A stretch of 64,000 nt of DNA from Bacteroidales bacterium (GTDB lineage: Bacteria; Bacteroidota; Bacteroidia; Bacteroidales; UBA932): contig JAGCVJ010000015.1 in NCBI GenBank assembly GCA_017962375.1, positions 124,001-188,000 on the forward strand. Direction: 5' to 3'. A program made the position numbers and the translations under genes. How positions within the stretch are numbered: position 1 is the stretch's first letter; each line of letters opens with the position of its first letter. The notes under the pieces are model-generated. The model searched no databases. It was not told the origin of the DNA and saw only the letters and a list, made by a program, of their open reading frames with translations. Positions 9,286-17,620 of this stretch are shown here, one piece after another.

Positions 9286-9774
9286 ATGTTAAGATATATT
9301 ATCCGCTCCCTCAAATGCCTGTTCATGGTGGCAGTGCTGTTTTCAATAATAGTTCTGGTGATGTTCTACACATCTGAACATGATGCAAACCTCAGGCCAT
9401 GGAACCTTTTCGACGGCCAGTGGACAAAAGTCATACTGTTCTTTGTGGCATACGCCGCAGTGTATCCGCTAATTGGCTACAGCAAGAAAGAAGTGGCCTT
9501 CGGAGAAGGCTTTTCGGCAAGAAGGCAGGAGATCATAGGGCTGCTCAGGGAAATGAACCTGGTTCCGGAAGAGGCCGGAGACCTTCCTGATGTTCTGAAG
9601 CTGCACAACAAAAGCGGAATTATCCGCGCCCTGAGGCTGTTTGAAGATACCGTAACCCTTACCGACAACGCCGGAATGGTAACTGTGGAGGGCCAGAGAA
9701 AAGACGTGGTGAGAGTGGCAATGAAACTGGACCGCTATCTCCAGGAAAGGGCCGAGAACGAGAACCAGCAATAA
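9286..9774 (+). CDS. Conserved-type two-TM hypothetical protein
   Basis: A 162-residue protein with two N-terminal membrane helices (about 8-28 and 48-66), joined by a short charged loop (SEHDANLRPWNL), and a cytosolic C-terminal domain of about 90 residues ending in DRYLQERAENENQQ. I recognise no named family. It is followed 13 bases later by a DUF2007 gene on the same strand, so the pair is probably one transcript. It could be a small membrane regulator or stabiliser, but nothing in the sequence proves a role. Confidence 0.7.
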   Translation: MLRYIIRSLKCLFMVAVLFSIIVLVMFYTSEHDANLRPWNLFDGQWTKVILFFVAYAAVYPLIGYSKKEVAFGEGFSARRQEIIGLLREMNLVPEEAGDLPDVLKLHNKSGIIRALRLFEDTVTLTDNAGMVTVEGQRKDVVRVAMKLDRYLQERAENENQQ

Positions 9775-9787
9775 TTTTTGTCGCGAT

Positions 9788-10039
9788 ATGAGAACCGTAA
9801 AGAAATATTTCAACAACCCGTTTTCGGCAAACCTGGACAAGGGATTGCTGGAAAACGAGGGAATCAGGGCTGAGGTCCTGCACCAGAACATGCCTTACAT
9901 GGGAATATCCGACAAGCTGGCCGTGGAGCTCATCGTGAATGACGAAGACTACGACAGGGCAAAGAAAATCCTTGAAGAGGCAGAAAAGAATATGAAGACT
10001 CTGGACGAGTCTGATCCGGATATTCTCTCGGCTGATTAA
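9788..10039 (+). CDS. DUF2007 family small protein
   Basis: An 83-residue soluble protein resembling the DUF2007 family (also called putative signal-transducing protein): an N-terminal NPFSANLDKGLLENEGI segment, a central beta strand (RAEVLHQN), the AVELIVNDEDYDRAKKIL motif, and an acidic tail. The fold is ferredoxin-like and the function is not established. It follows the two-TM protein closely. Its TAA stop is immediately adjacent to the stop of the convergent DUF3109 gene, with no base between them. Confidence 0.75.
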   Translation: MRTVKKYFNNPFSANLDKGLLENEGIRAEVLHQNMPYMGISDKLAVELIVNDEDYDRAKKILEEAEKNMKTLDESDPDILSAD

Positions 10040-10636
10040 TCAGAGACTGTCTGACGGGTTTTCATCCAGAAGACGGGCGGCCTGGTCAAGCTGCTCATAG
10101 AAATCTTCCCCGAATTTGTGTATTATGGGTTCCTTGAGGAACTCATATACTTTTATGTTCTCAGCGCCCCCTTTTTTGAAAGCGGCCGAGCAAAGATGCT
10201 CGCGGCTTAGCATAAGGCCTGTGCTGCCGGTGGAGAACGTCTTGAGCCTTATCGGGAATATCCAGCAGGAAAGCGGTTTGCGAAGGGCGCCCCCGCATTT
10301 TTCAAAGCCTTTTTCTATGGCGCAGAAAGTGTTGCCGTTTTCATCCGTCACCGAATAGGCGCACCTGCCGTCTCCCTTTATCAGAGGAGTTACCAAATCT
10401 CCGTCAGAGTCAATTATTGAGAAACCATTTTGCTGAATGGTCTGCTTTCCGTCGGGAGCCAGAAAAGGCTCATAGTCCTTGAACTGGGTTTCCAGAGCCT
10501 CCTTCTCCGCCTCTTCCAGAGGAGCCCCGCTGTCGCCGATGATGCAGCAGCAGCCCTGGCACTTTGGATAGTCGCAGCAGAAATACCCTGTGAGTATCTC
10601 CGTGCTGACCAGACAGTTTCCTATTTCTATTACCAT
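10040..10636 (-). CDS. DUF3109 family Cys-rich protein
   Basis: A 198-residue cytosolic protein with a dense N-terminal Cys cluster (C20, C21, C26, C29, C30, C31 in FCCDYPKCQGCCC) and further conserved Cys in RCAYS, FCAIEKG, EKCGG, SCWIFP and HLCSAA. This pattern fits the Bacteroidota DUF3109 family and resembles a zinc/iron-cluster protein of the YkgJ/CxxCxxCC type, so metal binding is likely but the role is unknown. It is 11 bases downstream of the M16-like gene and shares its orientation, suggesting an operon. Confidence 0.85.
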   Translation of the reverse strand: MVIEIGNCLVSTEILTGYFCCDYPKCQGCCCIIGDSGAPLEEAEKEALETQFKDYEPFLAPDGKQTIQQNGFSIIDSDGDLVTPLIKGDGRCAYSVTDENGNTFCAIEKGFEKCGGALRKPLSCWIFPIRLKTFSTGSTGLMLSREHLCSAAFKKGGAENIKVYEFLKEPIIHKFGEDFYEQLDQAARLLDENPSDSL

Positions 10637-10647
10637 AGCGCAGGGTT

Positions 10648-13518
10648 TTAGTCCACGTCAAAGAAATTCTTTATGAACTCGTTTTCCTGCAGCAGCTGAA
10701 GCGTAGGAATATCCGCCGTGGTTCCGTCCATGATTATAGTTATCCTATTGCCCGAAAGCACATCCTTTACAAAGGCGCAGAAATCTTTCTTTGTAATGCC
10801 GTCGAGAGCCTCCCCTACTGTTGAAAGGTCTTTGGAGGACATCTGCTTTATCTGGAGCAGCTCAAGCCAGTATCCAGGAGTAACGGAAGCTGCGCCGTAG
10901 AGGTCTTTAACCTGCTTTTTCAGAGTTTCGAAGTCCTTGTCCTGGATTTCTCCCCTCGAGCAGGAAGAGAGGCGGTTGACAAATGACTCAATGCAGGAAT
11001 GAACGCTGGCCGAATCCGTCTCGAATACCAGGTCCAGAGCGTAGATCTGCTCAGGATAATAGTCCAGAGAACTCTTCACGTTGTAGAGCGGAACATTGGT
11101 GTAAAGCTCGTTGCGGAAAATGGAAGACGCGTAGTTTTCCAGCATTTTGGAAAGCACGAAGTTCTTTGACGAAAGCCCCTTGGCGCAGGAAAGCGTTATT
11201 CCCGCATAGCTTCTCGGAACATTCATCTTCACAAGGAACCTCTTCTCCTTGTGGCCTTTTGCCAGATAGTTAGGCACCACAATCCAGTTCTCCCGGGTGT
11301 TCTTGTTGCCAGGAATTCCGCCAATGTACTTTATAGCCAAGTCTTTGTACTCGGAAGCGTTCTTGCCGGCAAATATGAAGGTGAAGTCCGCGGCGTTGGA
11401 GAACCTGCCTGCGAGAGTCTTGTGGATGGAGGCATAGTCGGCAGAAGAAACCTCGTCTTCGGTTATGCGGCGCACAAACTGCTTGTTGGAGTTGCGGTAG
11501 TAGTCAACCGTATCGCGGAAGACTGTTTGAGGAGAAAGCGTGTTGTACTTGAGGTCATACAGCACTTTCTTTGTGTAAATGTCAAAGGCGGCGGGATCCT
11601 GCCTTATGTCCGTCATATTCAGGTAAACGGCTTGCATAAGTTTCTCCGCGCTTGAAGGAATCGCGAAGCCGTCCATCTGCTCCGTGTTCTGCCCTATTTT
11701 CGACGACAGGCCGAGATGGTTGTATGAATACAGGCGGCTCATGTTGGCGTATGAAACATCTGAAATTGCGCTCACGTCCAGAACTCCGTTGTAGAACTCC
11801 TGGTTACCCATTGAGGCTCCCTTGATCAGCGAATATCCGCCCTTGCTCACAGCCTTGAAGAACAAGGTGTCTGAAGCCTGCGGCAGATCCTTGAAAATCA
11901 GGGTGGCTCCGTTGGAAAGCACAATGGTCTTGGTGCCATATTTCACGTCTTCTGTTTCGGAAACAATATCTGAAACCAGAGAAGGAACGGCCTGAGGCCA
12001 TACAGGGAGAGAACTCTCACCCGAGAGCAGAGGCTTGTCAAGCGGCTTGGCAAAGGCCGAAAGCAGACGGTCTGTGGATATCTGCCCAACTCCGGCGGCC
12101 TTTGGCATGAAGCAGGAAATGACAATGTTGCTGTCCTGGGCAAAAGCGGCGGAAGTGTATTCGGAAAGCTTCTTGTTGTTCAGCGAAAACAGCACTTCCT
12201 TCATTATCTCAAACTGCATCTCGGTGGAAGCCAGGCTGTAGCCGTCATAATAAGACTGGAGGGCACGGTCCAGATAAACATCGTTGCCCGCCGTGGAGCG
12301 GTTGTCGTAGAAGGCCTCCAGAGCCTTCCAGTAAACATCAGACGCCTTGGAAAACTCTCTGGAATCTATGCCGTAGTCCGCAAGTTTCTTTATCTGGGCG
12401 CTGACAAAAGAAGTGGCTGCGTAAACAGAAGACGGCAGCGTTTCAAAAGTGATGTTTATTCCGCTGCTCTTCTCTATGCCCATAAACTTGTCCTTGGCAA
12501 TGCTCAGCGAATAAATCGGGAGATTCTCCTTGAGTATGCCCTCGTTTATCCTGTCCTGAAGAAGGCCCAGTGCGGCCTTGTCCATAAAGTCCTGTATATA
12601 AGGAAGATTAGTCTTCCTGTATTTGTCTTTCAGAGGCTGCTTGAGAAGGTTTATGGAGACCAGGCACTTCTCGAATTCGTCATCCTGGAGGACAAAGGTT
12701 TTCACGCCTTCGAACGGCTTGGGCTCGTACCAGGTTCTCTTGGTGCTTTTAAGCGGCTTTGGTATGGTGGAGAAAACGGAAGTAATCTGGGTTTCCATCT
12801 TTGCCGGATCCACGTCTCCCACAACAATCACGCACTGCAGTTCCGGGCGGCACCAGTTGTAGTAGAAGCTTCTCAGGTCTTTGGAGTTGATGGTGTACGC
12901 TTTCCTGATTTCAGACGGGCGGATTTCTCCGGTGTATGGGCTGTCGGGATAAAGGCGGGAGAGAAGATCCGTCTCCAGCCTGTGCATAGGAGTCCAGCTT
13001 CCCAGTATCCTCTGGGCCAGAGTGAACCTTTCCGGAGCAATGTCGCTCTCGTCCACGTTTATGGAACTCATCCAGTTGTAGAGAATCAGCAGAGAAGAGT
13101 CTATGGTGTTGGCTCTTTCAATTGGAACATCCTTGATTGCGTAGGTTATCCTGTCCGCTCCGGTAGAAAAAACTATGTTGTCCGGCCCCAGCCCCAAAGA
13201 TTTCAGATAATCTGTTATCGCTGAGCCTTCAAAATTTCTAGTTCCCTTTGTAGCAAGCTGTTGCAGCAGCATAAAAGAGCCCCTGTCGGCGCCTTTTTCC
13301 AGGGATGTGCCCACTTTTTGCGCCACGCAGAAGGTGGCTGTGTTCTTTTGGGCGAGGTTTTTGATAATGATATAGGAAAGGCCGTTGGTCAAGGTGCCGC
13401 TTTTGGCCCTCGGATCGTCAGGAAGCTTGGGCAGATCCTGAGTCGCCGGCTGGGAATAAAGCAGCGTTGGCAGAACGGCAGAAAGTACGATAGCTAATAT
13501 GCAAGATATTTTCTTCAT
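10648..13518 (-). CDS. M16 (insulinase/pitrilysin-like) protein lacking the zinc motif
   Basis: A 956-residue exported protein (signal peptide MKKISCILAIVL, cut near residue 22) with the two-half M16 layout: GTLTNGLSYIIIKN near the start, and later VVGDVDPAKMETQI (about 230) and the EIRPSEIRKAYTI segment typical of this clan. In active enzymes the first strand pair leads to HxxEH. Here the aligned segment (about 80-93, GSFMLLQQLATKGT) reads M83, Q86, Q87 instead of His, Glu, His, and no other HxxEH occurs. It is therefore predicted to be catalytically dead, perhaps a chaperone-like or inactive partner of an M16 protease encoded elsewhere. It is divergent from the TPR gene at 13605. Confidence 0.85.
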   Translation of the reverse strand: MKKISCILAIVLSAVLPTLLYSQPATQDLPKLPDDPRAKSGTLTNGLSYIIIKNLAQKNTATFCVAQKVGTSLEKGADRGSFMLLQQLATKGTRNFEGSAITDYLKSLGLGPDNIVFSTGADRITYAIKDVPIERANTIDSSLLILYNWMSSINVDESDIAPERFTLAQRILGSWTPMHRLETDLLSRLYPDSPYTGEIRPSEIRKAYTINSKDLRSFYYNWCRPELQCVIVVGDVDPAKMETQITSVFSTIPKPLKSTKRTWYEPKPFEGVKTFVLQDDEFEKCLVSINLLKQPLKDKYRKTNLPYIQDFMDKAALGLLQDRINEGILKENLPIYSLSIAKDKFMGIEKSSGINITFETLPSSVYAATSFVSAQIKKLADYGIDSREFSKASDVYWKALEAFYDNRSTAGNDVYLDRALQSYYDGYSLASTEMQFEIMKEVLFSLNNKKLSEYTSAAFAQDSNIVISCFMPKAAGVGQISTDRLLSAFAKPLDKPLLSGESSLPVWPQAVPSLVSDIVSETEDVKYGTKTIVLSNGATLIFKDLPQASDTLFFKAVSKGGYSLIKGASMGNQEFYNGVLDVSAISDVSYANMSRLYSYNHLGLSSKIGQNTEQMDGFAIPSSAEKLMQAVYLNMTDIRQDPAAFDIYTKKVLYDLKYNTLSPQTVFRDTVDYYRNSNKQFVRRITEDEVSSADYASIHKTLAGRFSNAADFTFIFAGKNASEYKDLAIKYIGGIPGNKNTRENWIVVPNYLAKGHKEKRFLVKMNVPRSYAGITLSCAKGLSSKNFVLSKMLENYASSIFRNELYTNVPLYNVKSSLDYYPEQIYALDLVFETDSASVHSCIESFVNRLSSCSRGEIQDKDFETLKKQVKDLYGAASVTPGYWLELLQIKQMSSKDLSTVGEALDGITKKDFCAFVKDVLSGNRITIIMDGTTADIPTLQLLQENEFIKNFFDVD

Positions 13519-13529
13519 GGTGTGTCGTA

Positions 13530-13561
13530 TTTGGCGCTTGGTACAAAAATAACTATTTTTG
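13530..13561 (+). promoter_or_regulatory. Bacteroidota promoter for the TPR gene
   Basis: A TTTG -33 element (13530-13533), a 20-base spacer and a perfect -7 box TATTTTTG (13554-13561) match the Bacteroidota sigma-A promoter pattern. The ATG lies 44 bases beyond the box, giving a plausible leader of about 35-40 nt. Confidence 0.6.
13544..13551 (-). promoter_or_regulatory. Candidate -7 box for the M16-like gene, palindromic with its divergent partner
   Basis: On the minus strand this reads TATTTTTG. With the plus-strand box it forms a perfect inverted repeat CAAAAATA-AC-TATTTTTG (13544-13561), so the two -7 regions are back to back with a 2-base centre. No good minus-strand -33 is visible. 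Confidence 0.4.
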
Positions 13562-13604
13562 TGCTCACCGAATTGAAATTAAGAACTAAAAACAAAATAC
13601 AGAG

Positions 13605-14522
13605 ATGAAAAGAATCACCAAACTTTTTTTGACCGCAGCAGTGGTACTGTTTGCGGGAAGCGTATTTGCACAGGATATGACTCAGGCCGGTGAACTGTAC
13701 CAGAAGGCCACTGAGGCTTATCAGGCCGGTAATGAAATGGAAGCCGTAAAGAACTTCAAAGAGGCTTTGAAGATTGCTGAGGCTGCCGGTGACGATGGCA
13801 TTGAGATGGCTCAGGGATGCAAGGACATGATTCCTCAGATTCTCATGTCAGCCGCCGGAAAGATGGTTGCTGCAAAAGACTATGCAAAGGCAGAAGAGAC
13901 TTACACCGAGGCTCTGAATTCAGCCACCGAATACGGAAATGACGCTGTTGCAGCCAACGCAAAGACCAAGCTCGCCCAGATTCCTCTGCAGCAGGGCAAC
14001 GATGCCTACAACGCAGGCAATATGGAAGAGGCTATTCCTTTCTTCCAGAAGGCTATTGAAAGAGATGCCAACAACGCCAAGGCTCACCTGCTTCTTGGAA
14101 TGGCTTACAACAAGGCCGGCAAGGACGATGAGGCAGAGGCTTCTCTGATGAAGGCAAGGGAGCTCGGCGACGCCAACGCAGAAAAGGTGCTCAGCGGAAT
14201 GTTTGTTTCCGGCGCCAACGAGGCAATGAAGGCTAAGAAGTTCAGCGAAGCCATCGCAAAGGCTGAAAAGGCCCTTGCTCTTGGCGCCAACCCAACCGCA
14301 AGCCTTATCGCCGGAATGAGCGCATACCAGGCAAAGAACTTCAACAAGGCTATCACTCACCTTGTAAACGCTCCTGCTTCTGCACAGAACACCTACATTC
14401 TGGCTTCTTGCTACGAGAGCGCCGGAAAGAAGGCTCAGGCTTGCGCCACCTACAAGAAGGTGCTCGGAGACGGCAAGTTCGGACCTACCGCAAAGCAGAA
14501 GATAGCAAAGCTCGGCTGCTAG
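13605..14522 (+). CDS. Exported tetratricopeptide-repeat protein
   Basis: A 305-residue protein with a Sec signal peptide (cut after SVFAQ near residue 23). The mature part consists almost entirely of TPR-like helix pairs: AGELYQKATEAYQAGNEMEA, KDYAKAEETYTEALN, GNDAYNAGNMEEAIPFFQKA, AHLLLGMAYNKAGKDDEAEA and later units. It acts in the periplasm or on the envelope, presumably as a protein-binding scaffold, and the partner is unknown. Codon use is strongly biased (many GCC, AAG, CAG), suggesting high expression, consistent with the strong promoter just upstream. The U32 peptidase gene begins 6 bases after its stop. Confidence 0.85.
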   Translation: MKRITKLFLTAAVVLFAGSVFAQDMTQAGELYQKATEAYQAGNEMEAVKNFKEALKIAEAAGDDGIEMAQGCKDMIPQILMSAAGKMVAAKDYAKAEETYTEALNSATEYGNDAVAANAKTKLAQIPLQQGNDAYNAGNMEEAIPFFQKAIERDANNAKAHLLLGMAYNKAGKDDEAEASLMKARELGDANAEKVLSGMFVSGANEAMKAKKFSEAIAKAEKALALGANPTASLIAGMSAYQAKNFNKAITHLVNAPASAQNTYILASCYESAGKKAQACATYKKVLGDGKFGPTAKQKIAKLGC

Positions 14523-14528
14523 TGCAAT

Positions 14529-16388
14529 ATGCAAGAGATAGAACTGCTTTCTCCTGCAAGGAATTCGGAAATCGGTATCGCGGCCATTGACTGCGGTGCC
14601 GATTCCGTTTACATTGCCGCCCCCAAATACGGGGCCAGGGCTCAGGCGGGCAATTCCTTTGAAGACATTGCCCGTTTGTGTTCCTACGCCCACAAGTTCA
14701 GGGCAAAGATCTATCTCACGCTAAACACCATACTGTACGAAAACGAGCTCAAAGAAGCTCAAGACTATCTCTGGGAAGCCTACCGCAACGGCATAGACGC
14801 TATCATTGTCCAGGATCTGGCCTTGCTGAAAATGGACAGGCCGCCCATCCCGCTGTTCGCCTCCACCCAGACAGATATCCGCACTCCCGAGAAAGCCGCC
14901 CTGCTGGAAAAGCTGGGCTTTGACCGTCTGATTCTTGCCAGGGAGCTGAGCCTGAAACAGATAAGAGAAATAAGAAAAGCCACCACCATTCCCCTGGAAT
15001 CTTTTGCTCACGGAGCCTTGTGCGTTTGCTACAGCGGCCAGTGCTACCTCTCTCAGCACATTACCAGAAGAAGCGCCAACCGGGGAGAATGCGCCCAGAT
15101 GTGCCGCTCCGAGTACAACCTTTTGGACCAGGACGGCAACATCCTGGCAAGGAAGACTCCTCTGCTCTCACTCAAGGACATGAACCGCTGCTCCCGTCTG
15201 GAAGATTTGATAGACGCGGGAGTGACTTCATTCAAGATTGAAGGCAGGCTCAAAAACATCTCCTACGTTAAGAATATCGTAAGCCTCTACGACAGGGCCC
15301 TCAATAAAATCATCGCCGAGAAAAACAAGGGCGGAGAGAAATTCCGCCGCTCGTCTCTGGGCAGAAGCCGCATTGATTTCACCCCGGATGCCGAGAAAAC
15401 TTTCAACCGCGGCTACACAGACTACTTCCTTGACGGAAAAAGATCCGACTGGAAAAGCCGGGACGCGGCCAAGGGAATGGGAGAATATATCGGAACCGTA
15501 ACCCAAATAAAAGGCGGAGGAAAATCCTTCACAAGCTTTACATACGAGGGAGACAAAGCCCTCCACAACTCAGACGGAATCTGCTTTGCCGGAGAAGGAA
15601 GGGTTATTTCCGGAAACCGCGCCAACAAGGTCAACGGCAAAACAGTGGAGCTATTCACCAAAGACATTGAATTCAAAAAAAGCGACAGCATCTACCGCAA
15701 CTTTGACAGCGAGTTTGAAAAGTCTCTTGAATACACCAAGCCAAGGATCATAGACATTCCTATATCGGTAACCCCGAAAAAAGACAGCATCAAGATAAAA
15801 GCCGTTCTCAGCGACAAGGAAAGGGAATTCTCCTTCCCTATAAACGGAGATGAAGCCGTGTCTCCAGACAAGGCTAAAGACCTGATAAAAAGACAACTGG
15901 GAAAAACATCACTTCAATTTTCTTTCACCGTAAAAGACCTCGATGGAGAAAAAGTCTGGTTCTACAGAACTTCCGGGCTGAACGCCATCAGAGCCGAATT
16001 GGCTGAAAAGCTTTCACAAATCGTGGAAGAAAAACACGAGAAAGAAAGAAACATCCTAAACAAAAAAACAGAAATCAAAGATCTGGAAGCCCTCGCCTCT
16101 AAAGCGTTCAAAGACGGAGGCGGATCCTACCTTAGAAATTGCTCCAACAGCCTTTCAAAGAGCATCTACCAGGAACTTGGCATAAAAGACATCCAGCCTT
16201 CCTACGAGCAGGAACCTCCAAAGGAAGCAATCCTCATGAGATGCAAATACTGCATCCGCTACCAAATCGGAATGTGCAAAAAAGAAAGCAAAGATATCCT
16301 CCGTCTCTATCTGAAAAACGGCAACAACACCCTCTCCCTGGAATTTGACTGCTCTAAATGCGAAATGCTAGTATTGCCGGTTGAATAA
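14529..16388 (+). CDS. U32 family peptidase / RlhA-like protein
   Basis: A 619-residue cytosolic protein of the U32 family. The N-terminal TIM-barrel-like half opens with ELLSPARNSEIG and contains FASTQTDIRT. The family signature follows (about 158-198: ESFAHGALCVCYSGQCYLS, then RRSANRGECAQMCR), with the Cys set thought to hold an iron-sulfur cluster or metal in RlhA relatives. SFKIEGRLKN follows. The C-terminal half has a second domain and ends with Cys pairs (RCKYCIRYQIGMCKK, DCSKCEM). RlhA hydroxylates C2501 of E. coli 23S rRNA and other members act in tRNA hydroxylation, so a modification role is more likely than proteolysis. It probably shares the transcript of the TPR gene. Confidence 0.85.
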   Translation: MQEIELLSPARNSEIGIAAIDCGADSVYIAAPKYGARAQAGNSFEDIARLCSYAHKFRAKIYLTLNTILYENELKEAQDYLWEAYRNGIDAIIVQDLALLKMDRPPIPLFASTQTDIRTPEKAALLEKLGFDRLILARELSLKQIREIRKATTIPLESFAHGALCVCYSGQCYLSQHITRRSANRGECAQMCRSEYNLLDQDGNILARKTPLLSLKDMNRCSRLEDLIDAGVTSFKIEGRLKNISYVKNIVSLYDRALNKIIAEKNKGGEKFRRSSLGRSRIDFTPDAEKTFNRGYTDYFLDGKRSDWKSRDAAKGMGEYIGTVTQIKGGGKSFTSFTYEGDKALHNSDGICFAGEGRVISGNRANKVNGKTVELFTKDIEFKKSDSIYRNFDSEFEKSLEYTKPRIIDIPISVTPKKDSIKIKAVLSDKEREFSFPINGDEAVSPDKAKDLIKRQLGKTSLQFSFTVKDLDGEKVWFYRTSGLNAIRAELAEKLSQIVEEKHEKERNILNKKTEIKDLEALASKAFKDGGGSYLRNCSNSLSKSIYQELGIKDIQPSYEQEPPKEAILMRCKYCIRYQIGMCKKESKDILRLYLKNGNNTLSLEFDCSKCEMLVLPVE

Positions 16389-16404
16389 ATTCAAAACAGA
16401 TTCG

Positions 16405-16412
16405 TAAATTTG
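16405..16412 (+). promoter_or_regulatory. Candidate -7 box for holB-ricT-gldH
   Basis: TAAATTTG matches TAnnTTTG, with a TTG at 16381-16383 and a 21-base spacer. It is only 7 bases from the holB ATG, so a transcript from here would be nearly leaderless. Confidence 0.3.
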
Positions 16413-16418
16413 CGGGGT

Positions 16419-17618
16419 ATGATATTTTCGGAGATAGCAGGACATAAGGATTTGGCTGAAATGCTGAAGGGCATGGTGCAGAAAGGACGCATGCCTCACG
16501 CTATGCTTTTTGCCGAGCAGAGCGGGTGCGGCGCGCTTCCGCTGGTGCTGGCAACCGTGCAGTTCATGTTCTGCAGAGCCAGGAAGGCTTTGGCGGGAGG
16601 AGATGAAAAGTGGCTGCTCAAAGGGCTTTTCGGAGACAATCCGGAAACAGCCGCCCCTACTGAAGACAGCTGTGAGATCTGCTCTTCCTGCATCAAGATC
16701 CGCAACCTATCGCATCCGGATTTCCATTTTGTATTCCCGATAAACACAACCCAGATTGTGGAGAAGGGGAAGAAAGCTTCCATAGACGCATACTACGAGA
16801 TTTTCAGGGATCTTGTAAAGCAGAATCCTTACTTCAGCGAACAGGACCTGTACAATGCAATGGAGCTGGACAACAAGATGGGCCTGATTGGAGTGAGCGA
16901 AGCCAGCTGGCTGATAAACAGGCTGAGCTTCAGCGCATACGAGGGAGGAGACAAGGTGGTGCTGATAATGTTCCCCGAAAGGATGAATCTGGAGGCGGCC
17001 AACAAGCTGCTCAAAAGCATAGAGGAGCCAACGGAAGATACCTACTTCTTCCTGATCACAAACGCTCCTGGAAAGATAATCCAGACCATCCGCTCCAGAT
17101 GCCGCTTGATAGAGGTTCCGCCAATTGAGAACGAGGCTTTGGCTAAGGCTCTTGAGGCAAAATACAAGATGGACGGGGAGAAGGCCGCCATGTGGGCTTC
17201 CTGCGCACAGGGCAGTTTTGGAAGAGCGATTGAGCTGATAGAGGAAAGCGAGGCCGAAAAAGAGGACTTTGAAGACCTCTCTTCCCTGATTCGCCTTGCT
17301 TTGGACAAAGACCTTCCGGGCCTTGTAAACGCCGGGGCCGATCTTGCCAGAAGGGGAAAGGAGGCCCAGAAAAACTTCTGCCGCAGCGCCCTGAAACTCC
17401 TTCGGCAGATCTATGTTATAAAGCTGGGAAAAGAAGACATAGCCTATCTCAACCCTAACCAGAAGGAAGAGATTGAGGAACTGTCAAAGAAAGTGAAGGC
17501 GGATTCCTTCGAAAAGCTTTACGAAATATTCAACGACACAATAGAGTGCATCGAGAGAAACGTGAATGCCAAATTCATATTCAGCGATTTGTGCAATGCG
17601 CTCTACCAAAATATTTGA
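16419..17618 (+). CDS. holB: DNA polymerase III delta' subunit
   Basis: A 399-residue clamp-loader subunit of the AAA+ class. The ATG at 16419 (MIFSEIAGHKDL) is chosen over an in-frame TTG at 16410. It keeps the delta' pattern of a degenerate P-loop (FAEQSGCGALP, no Lys), a zinc-binding Cys set (MFCRA, then CEICSSC at about residue 85), and the sensor-1/SRC-like segment (IRSRCRLIEV). E. coli delta' likewise does not hydrolyse ATP. LEAANKLLKSIEEP is the hallmark loader helix. It is followed 2 bases later by ricT, the same order as holB-yaaT in Bacillus. Confidence 0.92.
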   Translation: MIFSEIAGHKDLAEMLKGMVQKGRMPHAMLFAEQSGCGALPLVLATVQFMFCRARKALAGGDEKWLLKGLFGDNPETAAPTEDSCEICSSCIKIRNLSHPDFHFVFPINTTQIVEKGKKASIDAYYEIFRDLVKQNPYFSEQDLYNAMELDNKMGLIGVSEASWLINRLSFSAYEGGDKVVLIMFPERMNLEAANKLLKSIEEPTEDTYFFLITNAPGKIIQTIRSRCRLIEVPPIENEALAKALEAKYKMDGEKAAMWASCAQGSFGRAIELIEESEAEKEDFEDLSSLIRLALDKDLPGLVNAGADLARRGKEAQKNFCRSALKLLRQIYVIKLGKEDIAYLNPNQKEEIEELSKKVKADSFEKLYEIFNDTIECIERNVNAKFIFSDLCNALYQNI

Positions 17619-17620
17619 GA

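Noticed and set aside
13920..14693. Long minus-strand open frame over the TPR gene
   Set aside because: It lies antisense to a clear, repeat-rich exported protein with strong codon bias, and its translation has no family features; such mirror frames are common where codons favour GCC, AAG and CAG.
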